A DNA stretch of 64,000 nt from NCBI RefSeq assembly GCF_002886045.1, contig NZ_CP025791.1, positions 5,471,001-5,535,000 of the forward strand, in the 5' to 3' direction. This DNA comes from Flavivirga eckloniae (GTDB lineage: Bacteria > Bacteroidota > Bacteroidia > Flavobacteriales > Flavobacteriaceae). The notes under the pieces were generated by a model, which did not search any database, was not told where the DNA came from, and saw nothing but the letters and a program-made list of their open reading frames with translations. The first letter of the stretch is position 1. Every line of letters starts with the position of its first letter. The translations under genes were made by a program, and so were the position numbers. This document shows, piece after piece, positions 10,715 to 19,915 of the stretch.

Positions 10715-11716
10715 ATGATTATAAAGGGAATTAAAAAGAAAAGTCTATTTATATATATGTGTTTCTTGGTTATAGCTAATAGCTATAGCCAAGAGTTACA
10801 CGTACCTATATACACACAATATTTGGCAGAGAATAATTTTGTTGTTTCTCCTACTTACGCCGGTATTGGAGATAATTTAAAAGTTAGAGCCAATGGATTA
10901 TCTCAATGGGTAGGTATTAAGGACGCTCCAAGAAATCAATCTTTCTATTCCGATTTTAGAATAGCGGATCGTTCTGGAATAGGCGTGTCTTTATATAATG
11001 ATAGGAATGGCTTCACCAGACAGGCTGGTGCCAAATTTTCCTTTGCTCATCATCTCATCTTAGATTATTATGCCAAAATGTATTTATCGTTTGGTATTTC
11101 GTATAATATAAACAGTTTTAGAATCGATGTTGAAGAATTTCAACGCTTTGAGCAAAATACAGGTGTGTATATTGGCTCAGATATTACTGATGATAGGGCT
11201 ACCATTAATAATAACTTTGATATAGGTTTATTGTACAGACTTAGAGGTTTTTATTTTAGTATTAATGCAAGTAATGTTTTGCCTAAAGATATAGATGAAG
11301 TTATTAGAACCCTAGAGCCGGATTTACTTTTAAACTTTCAAATATACTCAGGATATACATTTAGAGGTCCTAAAAAGAGTGGATTAGAATTCGAGCCCTC
11401 TGTTTATTATCAATTGTTTTCTAATGATAATAGATCAAGTACCGATATAAATTTTAAATTTAGAAAGTTTAATAGAAGAGAAGATTATTATTGGGCTGGA
11501 ATATCGTACCGTTTCCTAAATGATCAATTTTTAAAGCCTTTAAATATTGGTCCCATGGTAGGTTTCAAAAAGTCCATTTTCTATATGGGTTACTCTTATC
11601 AAATAACTACGAATTCATTTTCTCCTTTTAATTCAGGAACACATATGGTTACTATAGGATTAGACTTTTTACGTGGTATTAGTAATTGTCCATGTACACA
11701 AAGTCCTGTTCATTAA
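10715..11716 (+). CDS. sprF: PorP/SprF family type IX secretion system outer-membrane protein
   Basis: A 333-residue protein with an N-terminal signal (hydrophobic FIYMCFLVIANSYSQ, cleavage before QELHVP) and an alternating hydrophobic/polar pattern throughout, as in an outer-membrane beta barrel. The opening YTQYLAENNFVVSPTYAG and the following RANGLSQWVGIKDAPR are characteristic of the PorP/SprF family (Bacteroidota-specific). Family members partner with type-B CTD proteins: SprF is needed for SprB to reach the surface in F. johnsoniae. It starts 15 bp after the sprB-like stop codon, so the two are almost certainly co-transcribed, and a strong terminator follows at 11771. The family call is secure; the specific symbol rests on the SprB neighbour. 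Confidence 0.85.
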   Translation: MIIKGIKKKSLFIYMCFLVIANSYSQELHVPIYTQYLAENNFVVSPTYAGIGDNLKVRANGLSQWVGIKDAPRNQSFYSDFRIADRSGIGVSLYNDRNGFTRQAGAKFSFAHHLILDYYAKMYLSFGISYNINSFRIDVEEFQRFEQNTGVYIGSDITDDRATINNNFDIGLLYRLRGFYFSINASNVLPKDIDEVIRTLEPDLLLNFQIYSGYTFRGPKKSGLEFEPSVYYQLFSNDNRSSTDINFKFRKFNRREDYYWAGISYRFLNDQFLKPLNIGPMVGFKKSIFYMGYSYQITTNSFSPFNSGTHMVTIGLDFLRGISNCPCTQSPVH

Positions 11717-12148
11717 TTATATATTAATCCTGTCCTTAGAAAATTTAATTACATTTTATAAAACATAACAGGGACTATCTGAAAAAGAAATTACTTTTCA
11801 GATAGTCCCTTTTCTTTATAAAGAGCTATTTCTTCACATTTAAGAGCGTTTTTAAGATTCTTCAAGAATTATATTTCATTTTATTCAAAAGACCTTAAAA
11901 ACCTTTAGAATGTCCTGTAAGTCTTCTTATCTTTTTATATTTTCAACAATATATTTTGTATGGGTGCAAGGCGACATAAATAATCATTAAAAATGCCACC
12001 CATATTCATATCAGGTTTGTATTAAGTATAGTTTTCTAAAACCCATCGGTATAACACTTAATTAAGGGAAAAATAATTTTAACATTTTATTAATAAGGGA
12101 GAATGGAAAGATATGCGTCATAACAGCATACTAATTAAAAAGAAACCA
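11717..12148. other. Intergenic region between sprF and the M16 protease
   Basis: No gene is visible in this gap. It contains the sprF terminator at 11771 and, further on, a 7-bp inverted repeat (ATGGGTG at 11960-11966, CACCCAT at 11997-12003) with a 30-base loop and no T-run. A purine-rich AAGGGAG near 12097 precedes the protease. No convincing TAnnTTTG promoter was found. Confidence 0.5.
11771..11814 (+). terminator. Rho-independent terminator after sprF
   Basis: A 15-bp perfect stem (GGGACTATCTGAAAA at 11771-11785 with its complement at 11795-11809) and a 9-base loop, followed by a T-rich run. It lies 55 bp after the sprF stop and closes the sprB-sprF transcript. Confidence 0.9.
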
Positions 12149-14971
12149 ATGAATATTAAACAACAAGTTAAAGCAATTGCATTTTCACTTTTAGCAATAA
12201 GTGTAACCGCTTATTCGTATGCGCAAAGTACAAATCTAGACGCTTTGTTACCTATTGATCAAAGTGTTAAAAAAGGAGTGCTTCCCAATGGTTTAACCTA
12301 TTATTTAAAAAGTACCGATGTTACTAAAAATGTAGCCAGTTACTATATTATACAAAATGTAGGTTCTGTTTTAGAAAATGACAATCAGCAGGGCTTAGCT
12401 CATTTTTTAGAGCATATGGCATTTAACGGTACCAAAAACTTCGAAGGAAAGGGCATCCTTAACACGATGCAAAAACACGGGTTGATTTTTGGAAAAGATA
12501 TTAACGCCTATACCTCTTTCGATGAAACAGTATATAATATAAATAACATTCCAACAACACCAGAGCTTATAGATACGGGCTTGTTAGTACTTAACGATTG
12601 GTCTAACTATCTGTTGCTTACCGACGAAGAAATTGATGCTGAAAGGGGCGTTATAAAAGAAGAATGGCGTACCAGACAAAGTGGAGGTATGCGAATTTTC
12701 CAGAAGAATATAGGAGCTATGTTTAACGACTCTAAATATGCTAAACGTATGCCAATTGGATTAATGGATATCGTTGAGAATTTTGAGTACAAGGCTCTGC
12801 GCGATTTTTATCACGATTGGTATAGAACCGATTTACAGGCCATAGCCATTATTGGAGATATAGATGTAGATCAAGTAGAAGAAAAGATTAAAGCTTTATT
12901 CTCAAAAATACCAGCAGTAAAGAGTCCTAAAAAGCGTTTTGTTGTTGATATTCCAGAAAACGATGCGATGCTATATTCCATAGCTATGGATGAAGAAGTG
13001 GCTACATCAAATATAAGTTTAGCAATAAGGCACCCAAAACCTTTAAAAGAAGAAACAGTTGGTCACCTAAAAACCTCGTTGTTAAACAGTATGATAACCG
13101 GTATGTTGTCGGCAAGGATTAACGAAGTTTCTAAAAAACCAGAAGCTCCATTTTTGGCAGCACGTATAGGCTATTCAGATCATTCCAGAACAACAAAAGC
13201 ATTTAACATTGAGATTTATCCAAAAGCAAACAAACAACATGATGCATTTAAATCTGTTTTAACAGAATTAAACAGGGCAGTAAAATTCGGTTTTACTAAA
13301 GCAGAGATAGACAGGACTATTATAGATTTTACAAGCTATTACGAAACCCAAATTAGCAAAAAAGATGATATGTCTCATAGTCAATTAGCTCAATCAATGA
13401 AGAATGACTATTTAGACAATGTTGCCATTACAGATATTGAAAAGGAATATGAAATTGTAAAAGCAATTTTCGATGCATTAAAACCAGAAGAAATTCATAC
13501 GGCTCTTAAAAAGTTATATACAGACAAAAACAGAGCGTTAATTGTTACAGGAGTAAACGGGAACAATAACCTTACTAAAGAAGATGCGCTGAATATTATT
13601 AATGCTGTAGAAAATGACGCTTCTATTGAAGCTTATACGGATGAGTTCGGGGGTAAAACATTAATCTCTGGAATAACAATCAAAGACGGAGCTATTATTT
13701 CAGAAAAAGCAAATGAAGTATTAGAGTCAACAACCTTTACATTAAGCAATGGTATAAACGTACACTATAAATATGCTAATAAAAATGCAAACGAGGTAGA
13801 GTTACTAGCTAGCAGTTATGGAGGGACTTCGTTGTTAAACGATACCGATTTGCCTTCGGCGGATTTATTAGGTTATACAATACAAAATTCGGGATTAGGC
13901 GATTATTCTTCTACCGATCTCCCAAAAGTATTGGCAGGTAAAACGGCAAATACCGACATTGACCTTTCAGATTTATCAGAAAGCATCACCGGGTCGTCTG
14001 TAACCAAAGATACAGAAACCATGTTGCAGATGGTGTACCTTCGTTTTGTAAAGCCTCGATTTGATATAGACGGATTTAACGTTCTCATGCAAAATGTAGA
14101 AGATTATAAAATAAGAAGAAGTGAAAATATTAATGAGAAAATGAATGATAGCATGACGGTGACGTTGTATGGGACTAACCACCCGAAGCACCGCATATTC
14201 AATGACGATTTTATAAAGGATATTTCTTTTGATAAAATAAAGACTATTTATAACGATAGATTTGGTAATGCTGCCGACTTCGAATTTTTTATTGTAGGAG
14301 ACATTAAAAAAGACGCTTTAAAACCTTTATTGGAAAAATACATAGCTAGTATACCTACCAATAAAGACAAAGAAAACTGGAAAGATAATTCTACACCTTG
14401 GCTTAGCGGAAAAATAGATAAAGATATTTTCCTTAAAATGGAAGATCCTAAAAGTTCGGTAAGAATTCAATATAAGAACGATTATAAGTATAGTTTAAAA
14501 AATGCCTTTGTAGCTAGTATATTAGGAGATATCTTAGATTTAAGATACACTGAAACCTTAAGAGAAGAAGAGGGTGGAACTTATGGGGCCAGTGCCAGTG
14601 CTAGTTTATCTAAAAGACCATCACAAAAAGCTTCAATAGCAGTAAGTTTTGACTGTAACCCAGATAAAGTAGAAACGCTAGTATCTATTGTACATAACGA
14701 AATAAACAAAATAGCCGAAGGGAATATCAATCAAGTAGATTTAGATAAAACCTTAACAAATTATTTAAAGGAGAGAAAGCAGCAAAAAGACTATAATAGT
14801 TATGAGATGCGTCTGCTAACACGTTTTTATCGCGAAGATTATAATATGAACGATCCAAAGAATTTTGAGGACATCATTAATAATATTACGACAAAAGATA
14901 TTCAAAGCTTTGCTAAAGCCCTTTTAAAGGACGCTCAATCTTACGAAATAGTATTCAAACCTAAAGCATAA
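12149..14971 (+). CDS. M16 family zinc metallopeptidase (pitrilysin/insulinase type), exported
   Basis: From the ATG at 12149 the 940-residue protein begins with a good signal peptide (MNIKQQVKAIAFSLLAIS..., cleavage near YSYAQ). An in-frame ATG at 12113 has a better purine-rich site (AAGGGAG) and would add 12 residues (MRHNSILIKKKP), so the start is not certain. The first M16 domain carries the inverted zinc motif HFLEH (residues 85-89 from the chosen start) and the downstream ERGVIKEEW helix that supplies the third ligand. The C-terminal domain has the R/Y substrate-binding region (LREEEGGTYGASA). Length and two-fold layout match periplasmic Bacteroidota M16 proteases that degrade peptides. 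It appears to be monocistronic. Confidence 0.9.
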   Translation: MNIKQQVKAIAFSLLAISVTAYSYAQSTNLDALLPIDQSVKKGVLPNGLTYYLKSTDVTKNVASYYIIQNVGSVLENDNQQGLAHFLEHMAFNGTKNFEGKGILNTMQKHGLIFGKDINAYTSFDETVYNINNIPTTPELIDTGLLVLNDWSNYLLLTDEEIDAERGVIKEEWRTRQSGGMRIFQKNIGAMFNDSKYAKRMPIGLMDIVENFEYKALRDFYHDWYRTDLQAIAIIGDIDVDQVEEKIKALFSKIPAVKSPKKRFVVDIPENDAMLYSIAMDEEVATSNISLAIRHPKPLKEETVGHLKTSLLNSMITGMLSARINEVSKKPEAPFLAARIGYSDHSRTTKAFNIEIYPKANKQHDAFKSVLTELNRAVKFGFTKAEIDRTIIDFTSYYETQISKKDDMSHSQLAQSMKNDYLDNVAITDIEKEYEIVKAIFDALKPEEIHTALKKLYTDKNRALIVTGVNGNNNLTKEDALNIINAVENDASIEAYTDEFGGKTLISGITIKDGAIISEKANEVLESTTFTLSNGINVHYKYANKNANEVELLASSYGGTSLLNDTDLPSADLLGYTIQNSGLGDYSSTDLPKVLAGKTANTDIDLSDLSESITGSSVTKDTETMLQMVYLRFVKPRFDIDGFNVLMQNVEDYKIRRSENINEKMNDSMTVTLYGTNHPKHRIFNDDFIKDISFDKIKTIYNDRFGNAADFEFFIVGDIKKDALKPLLEKYIASIPTNKDKENWKDNSTPWLSGKIDKDIFLKMEDPKSSVRIQYKNDYKYSLKNAFVASILGDILDLRYTETLREEEGGTYGASASASLSKRPSQKASIAVSFDCNPDKVETLVSIVHNEINKIAEGNINQVDLDKTLTNYLKERKQQKDYNSYEMRLLTRFYREDYNMNDPKNFEDIINNITTKDIQSFAKALLKDAQSYEIVFKPKA

Positions 14972-15087
14972 GAGTAGCGTTGTTCTATTAAATAAAATAT
15001 AAAAACTATTGAGTACAGTATCTTTCTTAATACTTTTGTTTTAGTGTTGACACACGAGTTAGTCTAGCATAATAAAGAAAGATAACA

Positions 15088-15120
15088 AAGGGTTATTTTT
15101 TTAAAAAATAGCCCTTTTTA
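15088..15120 (+). terminator. Hairpin between the M16 protease and dsbD
   Basis: AAGGGTTATTTTTT (15088-15101) can pair with AAAAAATAGCCCTT (15103-15116) with one G-T pair, followed by TTTT. It sits about 117 bp after the protease stop and only 20 bp before the dsbD start, so it probably ends the protease transcript. Confidence 0.6.
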
Positions 15121-15136
15121 AAATACATAAAATATT

Positions 15137-17233
15137 ATGAAAAAACTTATTCTTCTATTAGCGTTATGTTCTTTAGCCATAGGGAATTCTCAAATTTTTG
15201 AGCCAGTTAAGTGGACAACCTCGGTTGAGAAGATATCTAATACCGAATATAAATTAGTTTCGAAGGCTAGTATAGAAGCCGGTTGGCATCTATACTCGCA
15301 AGAAGTACCAGAAGGCGGCCCTGTTCCTACTACGTTTACTTATAACGATGAAAAAGGAGCTTTTAAAATAATAGGAAACACGTCAGAAGAGGAAGGCCAT
15401 ATCGTTGATGATCCTGTTTTTGAGATGAAAATTAAGTTTTTCGAAAAAAGCGCTGTATTTGAGCAAACTATAGAGGTTTTAGGAGATAAAAAATTGGTTA
15501 ACGGAACTGTTGAGTTTATGGTTTGCGACGATACCAAATGCTTACCTCCAAAGGAAGTTGATTTGGTATTTAATTTACCAGTATCCGCCTCAAATACATC
15601 AGATACTAAAAATAACGAAAAAGTAAAAGAATCTCCTGTTGTTGCACAGAGTTCAGATGAATCACCCGCAGACAAACAAGACCATAAAAATAAAGCTGAA
15701 GATGCTTCGGTTGTTGAAGCTTCAGATAACACTAAGGACGCTTCTAAAGTTACTGTAAGTTCTGCCGATTCTTCTTCAAAGTCCAAGCCTAAAAAAGGGC
15801 TTTGGGGTATCTTTTTTATTGCCTTTTTATCCGGATTCGCAGCACTATTAACGCCATGTGTGTTTCCGATGATTCCAATGACGGTGAGTTTCTTTACCAA
15901 GCAAAGTAAAACTAAAGCTTCAGGTATTAGAAATGCGATTATTTATGGTATTTCAATTATAGTTATTTATGTATTACTAGGAAGCTTGGTTAGTCTGGTT
16001 TTTGGAGCAGATGCTCTCAATGCATTATCAACCAACGTTTGGTTTAACATAGCTTTCTTCTTGTTGCTATTAATATTTGCAGCATCATTTTTAGGTGCTT
16101 TCGAAATTATGTTGCCTAACTCTTGGGCAAATAAAGTAGATAGACAAGCAGACCGAGGAGGATTAATAGGTATTTTCTTTATGGCTCTAGCTTTAGCTAT
16201 TGTTTCTTTTTCCTGTACAGGACCTATAGTTGGAACATTACTTGTAGAAGCAGCTACAGGCGGTAGTCAGGTTGGACCTATAATCGGGATGTTAGGATTC
16301 TCATTAGCTATAGCATTACCTTTCGCATTATTTGCTGCATTTCCAGGATGGTTAAATTCATTACCAAAATCTGGAGGATGGTTAAATACAGTAAAAGTAG
16401 TATTAGGTTTTTTAGAGTTAGCCTTAGCATTTAAATTTTTGTCGAATGCCGATCTAGTATTGCAATTACATTGGTTAGAGCGTGAAGTATTTTTAGCCAT
16501 ATGGATAGCTATATTTGGAGCATTAGCATTTTACCTTTTTGGAAAAATACAATTGCCACACGATTCGCCAATTACCCATATTTCAGTAGGTCGATTAAGT
16601 CTTGGCTTATTAGTGTTATCATTTACTATTTACATGATTCCAGGGCTTTGGGGAGCACCGCTAAATTTAATTAGTGCATTCCCACCACCACAACACTACA
16701 GTGAATCACCATATGGAGTTGGTTTTGCTAAAACAGGATCAGGATCTGCTTCAGCAGAAAATCATACAGATATACCCGAAGGCGCCCATTTAATGCCACC
16801 ACATAATATTTTGGCTTTTAACGACTACGATAAAGGGTTAGCATACGCAAAAAAGGTTGGTAAACCTGTCATGATCGATTTTACTGGGCATGCCTGTGTT
16901 AATTGTAGAAAAATGGAACAAAACGTTTGGGTAAAACCTAAGGTGTTAGACATTCTTAAAAAAGATGTTGTTCTTATTTCATTATATGTAGATGATAAAC
17001 GTAGACTAGAAGCAAACGAAGTTGTAGATTCAAAACTACGACCAGGAAAGAAGTTAAAGTACATAGGGCAAAAATGGAGCGAATTACAGACCATAAAATA
17101 CAAAACAAATTCCCAGCCGTTTTATGTACTTATGGATCATAATGAAACTAATTTAATCGATCCTGTTGCTTATACACCAGATGTTGAAGAGTATTTTACA
17201 TGGCTAAAAACAGGTGTTTCTAAGTTTAAATAG
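15137..17233 (+). CDS. dsbD: Thiol:disulfide interchange protein DsbD
   Basis: A 698-residue three-part membrane protein that carries reducing power from the cytoplasm to the periplasm. After a signal peptide (LLLALCSLAIGNSQ) comes an alpha domain with the Cys pair C130/C135 in VCDDTKC, then a low-complexity acidic Ser/Lys linker at about 150-220. The transmembrane domain (about 222-520) has the two conserved membrane cysteines, C241 in LTPCVFPMIPM and C360 in SCTGPIVGTLL. The C-terminal thioredoxin domain has the active site CVNC (C587/C590) in GHACVNCRKMEQNVW. All six redox cysteines of the family are therefore present. The class-V aminotransferase starts 42 bp downstream and may be co-transcribed. 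Confidence 0.93.
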   Translation: MKKLILLLALCSLAIGNSQIFEPVKWTTSVEKISNTEYKLVSKASIEAGWHLYSQEVPEGGPVPTTFTYNDEKGAFKIIGNTSEEEGHIVDDPVFEMKIKFFEKSAVFEQTIEVLGDKKLVNGTVEFMVCDDTKCLPPKEVDLVFNLPVSASNTSDTKNNEKVKESPVVAQSSDESPADKQDHKNKAEDASVVEASDNTKDASKVTVSSADSSSKSKPKKGLWGIFFIAFLSGFAALLTPCVFPMIPMTVSFFTKQSKTKASGIRNAIIYGISIIVIYVLLGSLVSLVFGADALNALSTNVWFNIAFFLLLLIFAASFLGAFEIMLPNSWANKVDRQADRGGLIGIFFMALALAIVSFSCTGPIVGTLLVEAATGGSQVGPIIGMLGFSLAIALPFALFAAFPGWLNSLPKSGGWLNTVKVVLGFLELALAFKFLSNADLVLQLHWLEREVFLAIWIAIFGALAFYLFGKIQLPHDSPITHISVGRLSLGLLVLSFTIYMIPGLWGAPLNLISAFPPPQHYSESPYGVGFAKTGSGSASAENHTDIPEGAHLMPPHNILAFNDYDKGLAYAKKVGKPVMIDFTGHACVNCRKMEQNVWVKPKVLDILKKDVVLISLYVDDKRRLEANEVVDSKLRPGKKLKYIGQKWSELQTIKYKTNSQPFYVLMDHNETNLIDPVAYTPDVEEYFTWLKTGVSKFK

Positions 17234-17275
17234 AGGTTAATTCTATTAATGAATAGGATAATATAAAGCACAATT

Positions 17276-18787
17276 ATGATTAAGACATTAAGAAATATAC
17301 TAGCCCCAACTGCCAAAAAATCACATCTTGAAGATTACTTTGAACCCTATAGGGAAAACATAGTTGGTATAGACGAATCCTTTGAATCGCCTTATGGCAC
17401 AAAGAAAATTATATATGCCGATTGGACTGCAAGCGGAAGGTTGTACAGACCGATAGAAGAGAAGTTACTTAATGAGATAGGGCCTTTTGTGGCAAATACA
17501 CATACCGAAACATCCATAACAGGCTCTGCGATGACTTTGGCTTATCATGATGCCAGAAACATTATTAAAAAGCATGTAAATGCATCAAGCGAAGATGTGC
17601 TTATAACCGTAGGAACTGGTATGACTGGAGCCATTAATAAGTTTCAGCGTATTTTAGGCTTAAAATTAAATGAAAACCTAAAAGACCATACACAGGTTCC
17701 TGAGGATTTAAGACCAATCATTTTTGTATCCCATATGGAGCATCATTCCAATCAGACCTCATGGTTAGAAACCATAGCTAAGGTTGAAGTGATTCCTTCA
17801 AATAAAGAAGGGCTACCTTGTGTAGAGAATTTGAAAAAACTTTTGGAAACATATAAAAGCTGTCCTATAAAAATAGCAGCCATAACGGGGTGTTCTAATG
17901 TAACTGGGATCAGAACTAACTATCATGAGGTTGCTAAGATCATGCACCAGAATAACGGCTTATGTTTTGTGGATTTTGCATGTTCTGCTCCTTACATTGA
18001 TATAAATATGCATCCGGAAGATAAAGAATCTTACTTAGATGCCATTACATTTTCTCCTCACAAGTTTTTGGGAGGTCCAGGATCTTCAGGAGTATTAATC
18101 TTTAATAAAAAACTGTATAAAAACCTGGTTCCAGATAATCCCGGAGGAGGTACCGTATCGTATACCAATCCATGGGGCGATCATGATTATATTGATGATA
18201 TTGAAACCAGAGAAGACGGTGGAACACCAGGATTTTTACAAGCTATAAAAATTGCGCTATCCATTCAGCTTAAAGAAAAAATGGGTGTGAAAAATATTCT
18301 GGATAGAGAGCATGAATTAAACGCTATAGTTTTTAAAAAGCTAAAAAACATAAAGAATTTAACCATATTGGCACCGGAGCATACAGATCGATTAGGCGTA
18401 TTTTCTTTTTATATTGAAGATGTACACTATAATTTAGTTGTAAAGCTATTAAATGATCGTTTTGGGGTGCAAACCAGGGGCGGTTGTTCCTGTGCTGGAA
18501 CTTATGGTCACTATTTGTTAAATGTTGATAAACCAACCTCAAAATCAATCGAACAAAAAATATTAGAAGGTTGTTTAATTGAGCGTCCGGGTTGGATAAG
18601 AATGTCCATTCATCCAACTATGACAAATGACGATATTCATTTTATCTGTGATGCTATAAAAGAAGTGGCCGAGAATTGTGAAACTTGGGCAAAAGATTAC
18701 GAATACAACGCTGTAAAAAATGAGTTTATCCATAAAGGAAATCACAATGTTGAAAAAGAAATAACGCAAGAGTGGTTTAAACTATAA
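17276..18787 (+). CDS. Class-V aminotransferase, cysteine-desulfurase-like PLP enzyme
   Basis: A 503-residue fold-type I PLP enzyme. The PLP-binding lysine is K263 in FSPHKFLGGPGSSG, preceded by the cofactor aspartate in FVDFACSAPY. A conserved Cys-rich stretch (QTRGGCSCAGTYGHYLL) lies where cysteine desulfurases carry their catalytic Cys loop. It is about 100 residues longer than IscS or SufS, with an N-terminal extension and a C-terminal tail. Long members of this type in Bacteroidota are annotated only as aminotransferase class V, so the substrate is unknown. It follows dsbD by 42 bp; a sulfur-related role would suit that position but is only inference. Confidence 0.8.
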   Translation: MIKTLRNILAPTAKKSHLEDYFEPYRENIVGIDESFESPYGTKKIIYADWTASGRLYRPIEEKLLNEIGPFVANTHTETSITGSAMTLAYHDARNIIKKHVNASSEDVLITVGTGMTGAINKFQRILGLKLNENLKDHTQVPEDLRPIIFVSHMEHHSNQTSWLETIAKVEVIPSNKEGLPCVENLKKLLETYKSCPIKIAAITGCSNVTGIRTNYHEVAKIMHQNNGLCFVDFACSAPYIDINMHPEDKESYLDAITFSPHKFLGGPGSSGVLIFNKKLYKNLVPDNPGGGTVSYTNPWGDHDYIDDIETREDGGTPGFLQAIKIALSIQLKEKMGVKNILDREHELNAIVFKKLKNIKNLTILAPEHTDRLGVFSFYIEDVHYNLVVKLLNDRFGVQTRGGCSCAGTYGHYLLNVDKPTSKSIEQKILEGCLIERPGWIRMSIHPTMTNDDIHFICDAIKEVAENCETWAKDYEYNAVKNEFIHKGNHNVEKEITQEWFKL

Positions 18788-18794
18788 GTTTATA

Positions 18795-18900
18795 ATTCCT
18801 GCGACCTTTACTGAAACATTTATCCTGAATTTAGTTCAAGAAGTTCAGCACAGGTTGCAGGAATGATAATTTCGTGTAAATTAGTGTAATTCGTGTATAT
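18795..18900. repeat. Intergenic inverted repeat plus short GTGTAA direct repeats
   Basis: ATTCCTGCGACCT (18795-18807) and AGGTTGCAGGAAT (18852-18864) are complementary at 12 of 13 positions and enclose 44 bases. Immediately after, at about 18870-18898, the motif (T/A)(C/A)GTGTAA recurs three times. The element lies between the convergent aminotransferase and LysR genes, so it could serve as a two-way terminator, but it has no T-run and resembles a dispersed palindromic repeat. Confidence 0.55.
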
Positions 18901-18937
18901 CTATATATCCAAGCGAATTTAATTCACTTCATCAGAT

Positions 18938-19834
18938 TTACTTGCCTGCCGGTTTCAAGATAAAATCAAAAACACTATGCAATATAGGATTCCTATTATG
19001 CCTATTCCAAACCATCGAAAGTGTCGTTTTCTGCTTTATTTTAGTTAACTCAATAAACTTTATCTGTTTGTTGTTCCTATCAATTAAAGACTTAGGAACG
19101 ATAGAAACCCCAAAATTGCTTTCCACAAGCTTATAAATAGAGCTAGCATGAATCGTATTGTGAGATACTATAGGGGGGAAGCCGCTATCATCAAAAATCT
19201 GCATGACTTTCTCAAAATAAGTCGCACTATACTTAGGATCGAATAAAATAAAAGGCTCTTCCCTTAATTGATACAAGCCTTTAAAGTTTTCTTTATTTAA
19301 TTTGTGATCATGAGGTAAAACCAAACAAAAATGTTCTTTTAAAATAGGTTTTATCTCCAACTCTTTTGGCACTCTATCTAAACGCACAAAACCTAAATCT
19401 AAATCGTAAGAAAGTAACCCTTCAATTTGCTTATGATTATCCATTTCCTTTAAATTAAAAATAACATCGGGATGCTCTTTTTTAAACGCGACCAGTAAAC
19501 TTGGAATTATTTCTTGCATGGCAGACCCAACATAGCCAAATTTTAAATCACCCTTTTTCCCATCATTCAATAGTTTAGCATGATAAAACGTATGCTCTAA
19601 ACGTTTTACGTTTAGAGATAACTCTGTTTTTAAATACTCACCAGCCTTAGTTAATATAACTTTCCTATTATGTCTTTCAAACAAAGAAACCCCTAGATCA
19701 TCTTCCATTTGTTTAATCTGTCTGCTTAATCCGGGCTGAGAAATATACAACCGTTCAGCAGCTTTTCTAAAGTGTAAATCTTCGGCAACTGCCAAAAAAT
19801 ATTTAATATGTCTAAATTCTATTTGATAACTCAT
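18938..19834 (-). CDS. LysR family transcriptional regulator, likely hut regulator
   Basis: A 298-residue LysR protein. The winged helix-turn-helix is at residues 5-65 (FRHIKYFLAVAEDLHFRKAA, then SQPGLSRQIKQMEDDLG and LFERHNRKVILT), followed by a two-lobed effector domain at about 90-295. It is transcribed divergently from hutH across an 81-bp gap, the usual position of a LysR protein relative to its target. No HutC or HutP homologue is visible nearby, so it is the best candidate regulator of the histidine operon, with histidine or urocanate as possible effector. That role is inferred from position only. Confidence 0.88.
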   Translation of the reverse strand: MSYQIEFRHIKYFLAVAEDLHFRKAAERLYISQPGLSRQIKQMEDDLGVSLFERHNRKVILTKAGEYLKTELSLNVKRLEHTFYHAKLLNDGKKGDLKFGYVGSAMQEIIPSLLVAFKKEHPDVIFNLKEMDNHKQIEGLLSYDLDLGFVRLDRVPKELEIKPILKEHFCLVLPHDHKLNKENFKGLYQLREEPFILFDPKYSATYFEKVMQIFDDSGFPPIVSHNTIHASSIYKLVESNFGVSIVPKSLIDRNNKQIKFIELTKIKQKTTLSMVWNRHNRNPILHSVFDFILKPAGK

Positions 19835-19861
19835 GGTTATTATTCAGTGATATAAATGATA

Positions 19862-19892
19862 TTGTTGGTTATCAAAATTAAAAATAACTTTG
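19862..19892 (+). promoter_or_regulatory. Bacteroidota-type promoter for the hut operon
   Basis: TAACTTTG at 19885-19892 fits the -7 consensus TAnnTTTG; TTG at 19865-19867 (17-base spacer) or 19862-19864 (20-base spacer) fits the -33 box. Transcription would begin near 19899, between an upstream in-frame codon at 19856 and the ATG at 19916, which supports the ATG at 19916 as the hutH start. Confidence 0.65.
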
Positions 19893-19915
19893 CTATTCAC
19901 CTAATTTTTATAATA

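Noticed and set aside
15340-15900. Minus-strand 186-codon ORF over the dsbD linker
   Set aside because: Explained by the Ser/Lys/Asp low-complexity linker of dsbD read backwards.
19856-19915. Upstream start for hutH
   Set aside because: The extra 20 residues are hydrophobic and the region holds the TAACTTTG promoter; the ATG at 19916 fits the family start.
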